Positions 35,655-48,000 of a DNA stretch of 64,000 bases are shown piece after piece. Numbering within the stretch: position 1 is the stretch's first letter; every line of letters starts with the position of its first letter. The position numbers and the translations under genes were made by a program. The stretch is taken from contig BCIX01000003.1 in the NCBI GenBank assembly GCA_001600095.1, positions 1,302,001-1,366,000 on the forward strand, read 5' to 3'. Under the pieces are notes generated by a model. That model was not told the origin of the DNA and searched no databases. It worked only from the letters and a program-made list of their open reading frames with translations. Origin of the DNA: Bullera alba. Its lineage: Eukaryota > Basidiomycota > Tremellomycetes > Tremellales > Bulleraceae.

Positions 35655-37147
35655 TTACGACTCCTCTGCTACTCGCCAGACTTTGACACCTCCATCATCT
35701 CCGCAGGAAGCAAGCAGCCCTTGACCTTTTCCATCCTCTCGAATACACCATCCGACGCTGTTCACGTCATTGACCCCGTGAGCTTCTCTGACCGCAGCAA
35801 CGGGGACGACTTGTAACGCCGACCCCTTGCCCTCCTCTGTTGACTTTGTAACCTGCCATACGATGACTTTGCCATCTCCGCCGGCAGATGCCAAAAGACC
35901 CAACCCGCCAGCTTCGGCAGATAGCCCTCCAGGACCCCATGAGAGCGAGAAGACGGATCGGGAGTGAGCAGAGGTGTGCAGTGTCTCGTCGAATAGACTG
36001 TCGGGATTGTGACCTCTGCAGAACACCGTCAGCATACTGTTAGCAATCCGAGGTGGAATGCAACTTGCCTTCTTGTCCAGAGTCGTATACCCCCGATATC
36101 GCCCCCGCTAGCCAGATACTTTCCGCAAGGGCTCCAAGCGACACTCCACACTGTTTCGTCCTCCTCCAATGGAGGGATCTCGAGACCCTCGACAGCTTTC
36201 TCCTCCTCGCTAGGTGAGAGAGCATGTCGGAGCGAAGGTGACGGTGACGAGATTGTGAGGGACACGGGGGGTAGCTTTGGGTGTAGTTTCTGGAATGTAC
36301 ACCAATCCCCATCTGGATCGTCGAAGAGAAGGTGGATATGCGAGTCGTACGAAGCAGAAGCGAGTATCTGAAGCCTTGGTGTCAGCGCATTATAGCCTTA
36401 CATGAATATATTGCTCACCTCCTCTTTCGGATGCCAAGCGATAGACTTGACGTCCTGAGAATGGTCCATCAAGACTGCAATACACTCAAAGTCTGAGTCG
36501 GGTTGTACTATAGTCAAGTCAGCTCCATCCCTCGGCGATGCTTGCCAGGACTTACCCTCCCACACCCAAACACTCTTGTCTCTTGAGCAACTCGCCAATA
36601 GTCCACCATCATGACTGAATCCAACCGACTTGCACTCGCTCTCGTGGCCCTCGAGCGTCGTGACACACTCCCACTCCTTGCTTCTCGAGGAGCCAGCCTG
36701 GATGCCAGACTCAGAAGCCATGTCATCGTCATCCTCCTCCGACTTCGCCCTGAAAACTCCCTCAGTCCCCGCTTCAGTCTCAATGTCATCATCGTCCTCT
36801 GGATCCACTTCCTCCCAAACCCCGACGCTAGAGTCGAAACTTCCTGTCGCAAGCGTCCTGCCTGATGGTGCCCAGGCTATACTCCTGATTGTCCGTTTAT
36901 GCTCTGTTTTGTTCGTGCTGACTAGGTTGAAAGCCGGTTTCGGGTCGGTTGCCAATGGGTATTTCGTGCCGGTCTCACCATCAGCCTCGCTGGTGCCACT
37001 ACTGGAGGAGGGGAGGTTGTAAGAGTATAGTCGGAACGTTCTATCAGTCGAACAACTGGCTAAGAGGTTGCGAGACGGATTAAAGGATACCTGCCATGCT
37101 GGTTCCGCGTGGCCGGGCAATTCTTGAACCAGCTGCAGTTGAGGCAT
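35655..37147 (-). CDS. CIA1: Cytosolic Fe-S assembly protein Cia1 (WD40)
   Basis: WD40 platform of the CIA targeting complex that delivers Fe-S clusters to cytosolic and nuclear apoproteins. Four exons (37147-36556, 36507-36419, 36367-36069, 36015-35655) give 446 residues. Repeats are visible as WQVSFNPSRNLLASCSTDRT, SIAWAPSGRTLATGSFDSSV, VGFSHDGGLLASCSRDKSVW, IAWHPKEEILASASYDS, VAWSPCGKYLASGGDIGGI and LLASCGDDGGVKVWRV, seven blades in all. An acidic insertion of about 40 residues sits in blade 2/3. Intron 3 must use a GC donor (GCAAGT at 36068) to keep frame between TRR and GHNPDS; the nearby GT would shift the frame. It is divergent to the CobW-type gene 250 bases away. Confidence 0.92.
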
Positions 37148-37397
37148 GCTGCGAAGTAGGTTGGTCTTGAACTCTAGCTTGAACAGCGAGGATCAACGCA
37201 AGGGTTGTTTGTAGTAAGATGTGAGGTAAGTACAACAAGACAGACGATGACGATCGCAAATTCCGAAATATTTCGAGCAAGATGTTGCGCGGACTTTCTT
37301 GCGATAGCATCACAACACCTATCCACTCTTAACGTATGACTTGCATAGACTAACAGTTTTAGCAGTAAGGCTTCAAGAAGTCTTGAAATAGTCCACG
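37148..37397. promoter_or_regulatory. Short bidirectional promoter CIA1 / CobW-type GTPase
   Basis: 250 bases separate two opposed ATGs, so the promoters overlap or are shared. AT-rich near 37260-37360. No named factor site is evident. Confidence 0.55.
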
Positions 37398-39011
37398 ATG
37401 TCGAGCAAGGAAGAGGATTCGATTCCAGTGACCTGTTTCACTGGCTTTCTTGGTATGTCTAACCAGTAAAGGATCGCCTTGCACCTCAGACTGACTTGTT
37501 GTAGGTGCTGTAAGTTGAGGTCAGGCTGATCAAGAGAGTGTGTACTAATGACACTAGGGCAAAACTACTACGATATTGAGCTTGCTGAAGGCCCTCCCTA
37601 AGGACTACAAGGTGGGATTAGCTGGCCTAACGGTCTTCTATGGTTACTCCCATAGTGAAAGCTGATACTGGATAGGTTGTCCTCCTCAAGAACGAATACG
37701 GAGATGTAGAAGGTGAGTAGCAGGCTACCAGGAGGCCCTGTTCCACCGACGGATTATTTCAGGGGACCTAATCTCTCGCAGTCGACTCGCTCTTGGCCAA
37801 TCAGTCCCAGATCACTGGCGTATCCGAAATCCTGAACGGCTGCATGTGGGTCCAGTACTCGCGGACACGTATGAAAGGGCCTCTGGACTGACGATGCAGG
37901 TGCTGCACTATGGTTGGACTGGTGGAGAATGCCTTAATAGAGGTCAAAGAGAAGTTCACCCCGGACAGGATCATCATTGAGTCGAGGTGTGTCACTATTG
38001 TGATGAGATGTACCTTTGGACCTCGCTGACATCGTGGCAGTGGATCCGCATTCCCGGCTACACTAGCACTACAGATTCGGCAACTCGCCCCCCAGGGGTT
38101 CAAGCTTGATGGAGTAGTGACTGTCATTGACTGCGTCAACTTTCGGGGATACGAGGATACTTCCCCGTCGGCGAAGGTAGGTCTCAATGAGCCTTCCACT
38201 CCGGAAATTCCCCCTTGACCTCGGGTTCAGCTACAAGCGAAGTACACCGACCTGATGCTGCTCAACAAACACGACCAAGTGTCGGAACGAGACTACGACA
38301 TCCTCATGGACCACTTGGGTACACTGAACGACACCACGCCTCGGATCAGGATATCGTCGTCAGAGCCTCTCGACCCTAACGTGATTTTCGGTCTTGACAC
38401 GAAGTTGTTCATGCAGCAGGAGGGCGAGAAGAAAGATTGGTCCGGAATGACAAGATCTTCGAGTACGAATCAGTGGCATGGGGACGAAGTTGAGGTGAAG
38501 ACTATCTGGAGGGGTGGAAGCAAGCCCGGTACCAAGAAGCGGAAGAGGGACGACAAGGCAGATGGTCAAAGCAGTACTGCCACGCCAGCACACTCGCATC
38601 CGGCGGGAGAGGATTGTGCTTGTGATCAGGCCGTCACCAGGGACACTCAAAGCAGCTCAAATAGCGAAGAGATCCAGCCACTGGACAGAGCTTTGCTTGA
38701 GGAACAGCTGGGCAAGCTCAACTTTGAGATCTACCGAGGTGAGTGAACAAGTACCTGCCTTCGCAGTGACCTGTGGCTAATGAGTATGTGCAGTGAAGGG
38801 TATCGTGCGACTGGCAGACGAGTCGGGTGGATTCAAGACACATATCCTGAACTACGCATTTGGCCGGCACGAACTCACACCGTTCCCTACCCTGGATGAG
38901 GACGAGGATCTGCTTGGTGTCAGTATACGCCTGACCGTGATGGGGGAGAGGGGAGAGGTGGCCAGTAGAGCGAGAAAGCTCGCTGCGGCGTTGAGTGCGG
39001 ACTTCGCATGA
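37398..39011 (+). CDS. ZNG1: CobW/COG0523 GTPase metallochaperone (Zng1-like)
   Basis: G3E-family GTPase; the eukaryotic Zng1 members deliver zinc to methionine aminopeptidase. Nine exons: 37398-37452, 37505-37509, 37558-37611, 37676-37712, 37782-37845, 37900-37986, 38041-38176, 38231-38738, 38794-39011, 387 residues. The N-terminal GTPase domain has Walker A GFLGAGKTT, the metal-binding NGCMCC motif, IIIESSGSAFPA, and the guanine-specificity LLNKHDQV. The linker carries a Lys/Arg-rich patch, HSHPAGEDCACD (a possible extra metal site) and acidic residues. The CobW C-terminal domain starts near KGIVRLADE. A 5-nt exon sits inside Walker A, and NGCMCC is also split by an intron. Zng1 is chosen over other COG0523 members because it is the usual eukaryotic form. 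Confidence 0.88.
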
Positions 39012-39125
39012 GCCTCGCGGTATCCAGTGCATCTTATCGCACAGTATGATGTTCCAGTGGGCAGTACTATTGCATGTCGACTTGATAGAGAACAACGTAG
39101 ATGCGCTAAATGTACATGTTTCGCG

Positions 39126-41545
39126 CTACCGCCTCTTCCGTTTCATGTGTCCCATACTCTGTGCCTTCTGCGGTATGAACATCTCCCCTCTGTTGACCAC
39201 CGTCTCATGTATCTCCGTCAACTCCCCCTTCGAGCTTGTGATCCACTTGGAGCCCAGGCCTTTTTTCATCACATGGAGGCGCTTTGCCGGATCATCAGTC
39301 AGTAGACTCAGGATAAATTGCCGTGCTTCAGTGTAGTCAGTATACTGTTAGCCCAACGTAATTGGTACTGACCCTCGTTCGAGCACTCGGTGGAAGTGTC
39401 AGAGTCCCAGCATGGCCAGTCTGGCAGGTCAATCTCCTGCGAAAGTTAGCCCGGGTCGAGCAAACTGAGCGTTTTACCTGAAACAACTCGATGCTCCTCC
39501 TCGCTCGATGGATGTCGTCCCACTGGTTCCTGTCGATTGGATAGCTTGATTGAGCCACATCATCGGAGACGTCCCGTTCCGAGTTTGGCTCGTCGTCTCC
39601 TTCCTCTGCTTCTGCTTCGTCTTCGTCTTGATCGATGGGTGAGCTTTGCCTTTCGAACCCATCAGTGATCTCGAGGTTGAGCGTGGGCATTGGAATGTTG
39701 AAAGGACTTGGTTTAATCGGCTCCGCTTCTAATTGGATGTCTGAGAACTTGGGGCTTCCGTATCTCTTGCCTTGCCCAATCTTGCCGTGATCAGACATAT
39801 CTTCAGGTTTGTCTTTGAGATATAGAGTTTCCGATGTCCCTCGATGGTGAGTCGTGGTGTTAGGCCCATACTGCATTGAGTCCTGCTTATGGAGGTGTTG
39901 ATAAGGATGATGCCCAGTTGCAGCGTACCACAGCATACCTGCCGGGAGAAGTCAGCCATGTGACAAGAATCACGTACAATAGGGGCCGATATACAGCCCA
40001 GCGCCCATGCGTCCATAGCAAAGTCCCTTTCGAGCCATGTTCTTGCTATGTCCGCTCTGCGAGCATCTGAGCCATCGCTAGGGACCCTCATAGAGAGTAT
40101 CCTGTCGGAGAGGGGCGTTCCGGTGTACTGGACGAAGGGTCAGCATCTTAGCTACATTTGAGATCACTGACGAACATTATAGCATCGCTCTCCCTTTAGT
40201 CGTTCAGGGGGGCAGTAGACGGTCGTGCCGATGACCTCGGTCCGTGTTACCATCCCCGGTGCGGTAGGCACGCGTGAGAGGATCGACCTGTAATCCGATG
40301 CGTCGCCGAGATCTGAGATGACCAATCGGGGAAAAGCACACGAGATGGAAAGCATGATGTTCTCAGGCTTGAGATCTGCTTCAATCAGCACTACTGCGTT
40401 GATACAAACTCACCTCGATGGGCCATATCTCTGTCGTGGAGGTATCTGATTCCCTTGACGAGTTGACAAGCCATGAACTTGACTTCGAGTTCGGACAACC
40501 CGGCATATCTGTGGAGATACGAGAAGAGATCGCCGCCCTTCATCAGAGGCATGATGACGAATTGCCTTTCGTGCTCCGGGTCAGCGATCTCGTCCAAGAA
40601 GTTGATTATATTTGGGTGGCAGATACGCTTGAGGGCCTCGACTTCTCCAATTCTGCCAAAAACACAGGGATCTTGAAGTGGTTGAGAAACACCAGGATTC
40701 GGAATAAGCTTGCAGGCAACTTGTGACCCAGAGCTTTGATTCTCGCCGAGAAACAAGTACCCGAAGCTCCCCTTGCCCAGGAGATAGTTGTGGCATACCC
40801 ACCGGCCAATCTTGTACTGTGCGCTATCGGTGAATGGATGAAAGTGGCCTCTGTTGCGATTCGAAGGAGCTTGCAATGTGTCAGGGTCGACCGGTCCGTG
40901 AAGATCGTTTTTATGGGAGTAGGTGAAGGTGACTGAACATGCATTAGAAGCTAGGTAAGACGAGCTTTGTGGACTTACTATCCGTGCCGGGGAGTCCGAC
41001 AATATCACCATCACGAAGGATATAGGCTCTTTCAGTACCTTTTCCCGGGCCGGTCAGCTTGTCATTTAGTATGATACCGTTTGAGGAATTGTCGTGAACG
41101 ACAGTTAATGTCAGGTTGGTATCTGTCCGAACCGTGTAAGTCAGCATCATCGTAAGCACCGTGCCTCACGAGTAGAAGCGTAAATGTCGACGGGACACCG
41201 GATGGGCGCGCAACTTCAGCGTGCTGCACTTATTGTTCAGTGCCATGAGTCAGTGCGGAGCGCTGACGAACCAGTTGCTTCCCCTTCCAACGGTGACATC
41301 ATCATCCAACGTCACGACCATTCGCACTGTGTAACTTGTAAGTGATCAACGCAAGACTGACTACTCATAATTGTTCATCATAACTCACCTCGACGGCCGT
41401 TGATCACGCCCTTCAGAGTGCCGACAATGACCTCTTTGTCGCGGACAGATTGGGGACGAAGGACAACATCTTTTGAGCGCTTGATACGAGATTTCGAATG
41501 GCTCTCTTGGACCCGACGGGTGCGAGTGCTTCTGTACAAGGCCAT
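39126..41545 (-). CDS. FHA-domain Ser/Thr kinase, Rad53/Chk2/Cds1-like
   Basis: Likely DNA-damage or meiotic checkpoint kinase. The ATG is at 41545 and the stop at 39126, with about ten exons and roughly 600 residues; not every junction was resolved. The N-terminal FHA domain shows VTVGRGSNWC and LTVVHDNSSNGIILND, with Gly, Arg, Ser and Asn at phosphothreonine-contact positions. The kinase domain follows: GKGSFGYLFLGE (glycine loop), VACKLI (lysine), HRDLKPEN (catalytic loop, split by an intron after HR), then SDLGDAS where most kinases have DFG, and GTTVYCPPE for the APE motif. An acidic, disordered insertion of about 90 residues lies in the C-lobe before LLTDDPAKRLHV. A single N-terminal FHA fits Cds1/Chk2 or Mek1; I cannot separate them. 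Confidence 0.85.
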
Positions 41546-41907
41546 CGTAAGGTGATATCAGAGGAATAGGGGAATTGGAAAGGACGAGGAAGTGAAGGAA
41601 GATTTGCATCAAATCCCGAGTTTTGACGGTGAGGTGGTGCGCTTGGACCGGGTCGCCATGACCATCGACCCGGGCGCACGGTCCACTTTTCACCCCTTCA
41701 ACATTCGTCCGTGCGTCCAATCATGGCAGCAAGTGTCAGCATGTCATCTTCCCCCGAACTCGTGCGCAACACCAGCGTTGAGCGTTTCCCCTACGACCGC
41801 AAGTGGGATATCTCGAGGGGCATCACACCAGCACCATAGACCACAATCCTGCTCATGCGTGTCCAAAACAAGTGCATCCAGTACTACCATCACGATACGG
41901 AGACGCC
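41546..41907. other. Intergenic: kinase 5' flank / RPS18 3' flank
   Basis: About 360 bases between two minus-strand genes. A long plus-strand open frame across it and RPS18 is an antisense shadow. Nothing else seen. Confidence 0.5.
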
Positions 41908-42777
41908 TTACTTCTTCTTCGAAGCGACGGTCTTTCCTCGTCGACCGCTGTCAAGGTGTCAGTGGCAATCTGAGAAGTCTAGCATGTTGCGACTCACGTG
42001 GTCTTGGTGTGCTGACCCCTGACTCGCAGTCCCCAGTGGTGTCTCAGACCTCGGTGAGACCTGATCTTCTTCAGTCGCTCAAGGTCATCTCGCATCTTCT
42101 GGTCGATAGCGTTGGACAGGGTGTGGGAGTTCTTTCCGTCGGTGAGGTCTTTCTGTCTGTTCAGGAACCAGCTTGGGATCTTGAACTGGGCTGGGTTCTG
42201 CATGATGGTAACGATTCGCTCGAGCTCATCGGAGTTGAGCTCTCCGGCTCTACAAGGGGGTCAGAGAAATTCGCCATCATAGAGGTCATGGACTCACCGC
42301 TTGTTGAGGTCAACATCGGCCTTCTTGCAGACCAAGTTGGCGTATCGTCGACCAACACCCTTGATCTCGGTCAAGGCGAACATGATCTTGCCTCCACCCT
42401 TAACGTTGGTGTTAAGGAGACGGAGAATGTGCTGTAGGCAAGGTCAGCCAAAACATTCCACTTCGTTTCCGCAAGTCCCCAACGGCGATCGAGACAAGTC
42501 TTGTCGCCCCGTCCTCTTCCTGATTACGGCCCAGAAGCTGCCTCCCATCAAAGCCTTCTCTCCTCCGATGCCACCTTCACTACTGCCTTTCTGAGTCAAA
42601 CTCGCATCCACTTCGATCGCAGATACGGTGTTCTCCGTGCAGTCCATCCTCTCCAAACTTTCCGATCCCAGCTAGTCTCCTATCTCATCTCCCCATGGAC
42701 CGCACAAACTCATCGCCGAGCTGGAATGTCGCACTAACCTGGAACTGCTGGTGAGCCTCGAGGGGAGCGAACGACAT
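41908..42777 (-). CDS. RPS18: 40S ribosomal protein uS13 (RPS18)
   Basis: Small-subunit head protein at the subunit interface. Four exons (42777-42739, 42431-42298, 42249-41998, 41947-41908) give 154 residues, the normal length. Landmarks are [21 protein letters not shown] (split here as [10 protein letters not shown] and GVGRRYANL), [29 protein letters not shown] and the basic end [12 protein letters not shown]. Intron 1 is 307 nt, much longer than others in the window, as is common for first introns of ribosomal protein genes. I looked for C/D snoRNA boxes in it and found none convincing. It is head-to-head with the eL42 gene. Confidence 0.96.
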
Positions 42778-43205
42778 GATGGGCGATGTCTACGATTGGC
42801 AGGTCTGATCAGTGTCCTTGTCTCTTCCAGTGACCTCCTCTGTTGCTCACCGAGTTACTTGTGATGCCGATCTACAAGTTTTTGAGTGTTGAGGGATGAC
42901 CACCAAGATGCGAGTTTGGTCGTTCCAGGTGAGCGGCGTGCAGAGCGTGCGAGCGAGCGGGCGCAGGGAGAGAGGCAAGCCTGGGTGGGCAGAGTGGGAT
43001 TTGGGAGAAAATGAATTTAATGCTTGACTTCAAAGTAAAGTGCCAATTTGGTCGGAGTTTCTCGGCGTTTTCTCAGATTGGCTGCACCGCGGCACATCCA
43101 CTGGCAGCCTGGCCACCCTTGCTCGCTGCCACCCCCGTGCAAAGCGATCATCAGTAGAGCTGTCAAGTCGACTTATCCTTCAAGTACTGGGTAGAATCGG
43201 ACAAG
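42778..43205. promoter_or_regulatory. Divergent ribosomal-protein promoter RPS18 / RPL42
   Basis: 428 bases between the two start codons. Co-expressed ribosomal protein genes sharing a divergent region suggests coordinated control. No specific box recognised. Confidence 0.6.
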
Positions 43206-44189
<984 letters not shown>

Positions 44190-45010
44190 GCGGAGCAGGA
44201 ATGGGATCGTTTCGTTGGTAGTCATGGGACATGTATCGACTTGGCACATCGCAGGCTGCGCTGGACCGATCATAGGTCAAGGCGGGGAATATTTTGGTTT
44301 CAGGATACTGATCGAGGAAGAGATCGCGGACAGTACGAGCTTCCAGATGGCATTCGTTTGTCCATCCGCATAAAGTCTCTGCAGGTCACGGATGGGTTTG
44401 GGATCTTGCTGCTCTGCGAGCCATGTCACTGCTCTGACTGGAACAGTCGACTCTTACTCTGTGTTGAGAAAATCGCGGACGCACCCAAATTCGCAGTCTG
44501 GAGAGGACTGTTGCGATCACCTACATAGCTCATCCGGCGATGAGGATGGTCTTGCTATCTGAATGAGGATTCCCTGTCATGCTTCAGTCACAACTGATGG
44601 ATCTCGAACAGATCTCGACGGCCAGGCAGAGGTGGTATCACTAAAGCTGTTTCTCCGCTCGATCCCGCTTTGTACCTGGTAGATCGCTTCCCACGTGGCT
44701 GTTTTTCCCACCAGAGAGACCCTTTGACCCGATGACGAAAGAGGCTTTTATGGTCGGAGGTTTAGCAACGTCCTAGACTGGATGGAAAAAGCGACGCACA
44801 ACTGTCCAGCCGTCTCTGTAACGGTCGAGATACAAACTCGACACCTCGACGACCACCTCATTCTCCTCCTCCGCCATCCCTCCTCTCCTTCTCATTATAC
44901 ACGCGTCTCTCCGACTATACCCCAGAGTCCGGTTCACCCAACCCAGCACGTCCACATACCATACAACCACATACCAAGGCTCGCCCCTTTGACCCTCAAC
45001 GCCAGATACC
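44190..45010. other. Intergenic: RPL42 3' flank / GDB1 promoter
   Basis: 820 bases. The last 180 bases are C/T-rich and lead into the GDB1 ATG, a typical fungal promoter/5'UTR. Open frames here are short and unlike their neighbours. No RNA gene recognised. Confidence 0.55.
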
Positions 45011-48000
45011 ATGTCAGTGAAAGAAAAGTTGAGCAAGGTTGTGCCTACGGGCCTCAAGCTGCCAAAGGCTCATGCCAATGGCAACGGTCATGCCACGCCA
45101 GCTGCCCCGGCTGCGCCAGGTCAAAAGACCCCAAAGACCCCTCAAGACGAAGCTCTTGCTTTCTTCAGCAGTGACGTCCACGATGGTGAGCCAGTCCAAG
45201 TCTGGGAGCTCTGGCTCGAGAACGACGGCGGACCAGCCGACAACAAGTCGGTGAGTGGACGCGAGTCTAGCATAGACATCGCTCAACATACTGACAATGC
45301 CCAGTATATCCGACTCCCACCTCCAACGCGACCTTACGTGTTGAGACTGTCCCTACACCCGGGAACGCCGTGCACCCAGAACGGCAAGCTCAAGTCCGAC
45401 TTCCCTATCGATGGAGGTGTATTCGAGCGGGGATCCTGGAAAGAGCGAGCTCTTCCTTCCGACGTGTCAAAGTGAGTCATCTACTCAAGGCAGACCCCTC
45501 TGACATTTCCAGACCCGTACACGTAGACTTGCCAATCTCCGCTCCGGGCGCGTTCTGCTACTACATCGAGTACGATGGCCGCGACGGAAAGCGTATATCC
45601 AGTCGAAGGGGTTACTTCAACGTCGACCCGATCATTACGCTACCCGCGAGGACTCCTTTCTTCCCTCACGGAACCGTCCCATCGACCAGTCCCCTCACAG
45701 ACGCGTCTTCCGGTGCCGTCCTGGACAAACCCACTAGCCTAACGCTCGACGGATTGACCATTCTCTCCGTCCTCGCGAAATGGATGGGCACTACCTCTGC
45801 CTGGGACAAGCACTTCTCCGAGGCCTCCAAACGGGGCTACAACATGCTTCACTGGGCCCCACTTCAACAGCGGGGTAGCTCGGGTAGTCCGTACTCGATA
45901 TACGACCAGCTCAAGTATGACAAGGCTATTCTCGACAGCCCAGAGGCTAAGGACGGAGGTCTGGCAGAGATTGAAAAGGCTGTTCAGTATGCCAGGGAAA
46001 AGTATGGCTTGGGAGGTATCACCGATGTGGTCCTGAACCACACTGCGTTTGACTCGCCATGGCTGCAGGAGCACCCCGAGGCAGGTGAGCGAGATTCGCC
46101 CATACGAAAGGTCAAAACTAAAGTCGATAGGTTACTCCCCATACAACACGCCGCATTTGGCCCCAGCCGTAGAGTTGGAGACCGCGCTCCTGGACCTTAC
46201 CGCGCGACTACCCTCTCTCGGACTGCCGACGACCCTCAAATCCCGATCAGATCTCGATCAACTCGTGCCGCATATCAAGTCGGCAATTGACGGAGCAAGA
46301 CTCTGGGAGTTTTACGTCTTTGACGTTCAATCCTCCGTCAAGGAAGTAGCTTCGGCTATTCAGTCAAAGTCTGCCAAATCGTGGTCTGGGCCAACCGTCG
46401 CCGGCAAGTCTACCGAGGAGCTCGCTCGGATAGTCAAGGACAATGGCCTCATCGAAGGTTACCAGTCCTACGCCGGACGTTTCGTCACCAAAGTCGACTC
46501 CAAAGTCGCCGCCGGTTTGATCAGCGCCGCCTACCCAGGGGAGAACGAGGTCGACCTCGCGAGCCGATGGGGTAAAGTCCTCGATGTTCTCAATGTCGAC
46601 TTGTACTCCGAGTGCAGTGACGATCTAAAGGCCGCTCAAGATGCTGTGGTCGACAGACTTAAGTACACTAGGCTCGAGCTGCAAGGAGGGGAGATTACCA
46701 AGGAGTAAGTCGGTGGTCGATGCCGCGAGCTGACTTGTTGTAGGAACCCGCTTGTCGAAAAGTACTTTACCAAGTTGCCAGAAAACTCGACAACGTCCAA
46801 GCAACCCAAATCGGCCCTATTCCTCGCCAACAATGGTTGGATGTGGGCTGCCGACCCATTGAAGAACTTTGCCGAGTACCCATCCAAGGCATACCTTCGC
46901 CGACAGGTAATTGTCTGGGGCGACTGCGTCAAACTCAGGTACGGCTCTTCCCGGGAGGATAGCCCATGGCTCTGGCAACACATGATCGAGTATGCCGAAC
47001 AGCTTGCTGGTGTATTCGATGGCTTCCGTTTGGACAACTGCCACTCGACCCCATTGCACGTTGGAGTTGCCATTATTGACGCTGGACGAAAAGTCAACCC
47101 AAACTTGTACATCATGGCCGAGCTGTTCACCGGAAGTCAAGAGATGGATTTGAAGTTTGTGCGAGAGCTCGGAATCAACAGTTTGGTCAGAGAGGCCTAC
47201 AATGGTGATACCACGAAGAACTTTGCTGACCTGTGAGTGAACGACTGGGTCGCATCTGCTCGAGCTGACTCTGATCGCAGGTTGTACCGATTCGGTGTCG
47301 GCAAACCAGTTGGTGAGTGCAGTTTGCCTACACCACGAGCAAGTATTGACTCTTCTCAGGGTCGATGGATGCCGCTTGCCTGACCTCGAGCGAGGAGCTT
47401 CCTCCCCTCCGAGGCAAAGGGGGCCCTAGACCCTGCAACGTTACTCCACTGTCCGGATCGGCTCCCCACGCCGTGTTCTACGATGTCACCCACGACAACG
47501 AGACACCTCATGACAAGCGAACTGCCGAAGATGCCTTGTCGACCGGTGCCCTGGTCACCTTCACCAAAGCCGCTCTCGGATCGAACAAGGGCTTTGACGA
47601 CCTGTATCCGAAACTCCTAAACCTCGTCACGGACAGCAGGATGTACGAGGTGAATACTTCGGGTGAGGGCGGTATTGGCAAGGTCAAGAGGGTGTTGAAC
47701 CATCTCCACACGGAGATGCTGGAAGGCGGTTACATCGAGGGTCACGTTCACGAGGAGGGCGAGGTGAGTGACAAATCCAAATTTCCGGGCCAATTTCTGA
47801 CCGGATACAGTACATTGTCATCCACCGTGTCCACCCCTTGACCCACAAGGGATACATGCTGGTTGCGCACACCGCTTTCAAGGGATCTTCCGGCCGAGGA
47901 TGGGGTGAGTCAATATGAGTCGACACGATAGCCGGGATGTACTGACTCTCCCAGTCAAACCAATCAAACTCTCGAGATCGACAATCTCGTACCTCTTTGG

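Noticed and set aside
41592..42437. 281-residue plus-strand open frame
   Set aside because: Antisense to RPS18, whose exons and splice sites are certain; no domain in the frame.
42432..42738. Intronic snoRNA in the long first intron of RPS18
   Set aside because: Box C and box D-like sequences do not occur at paired, correctly spaced positions.
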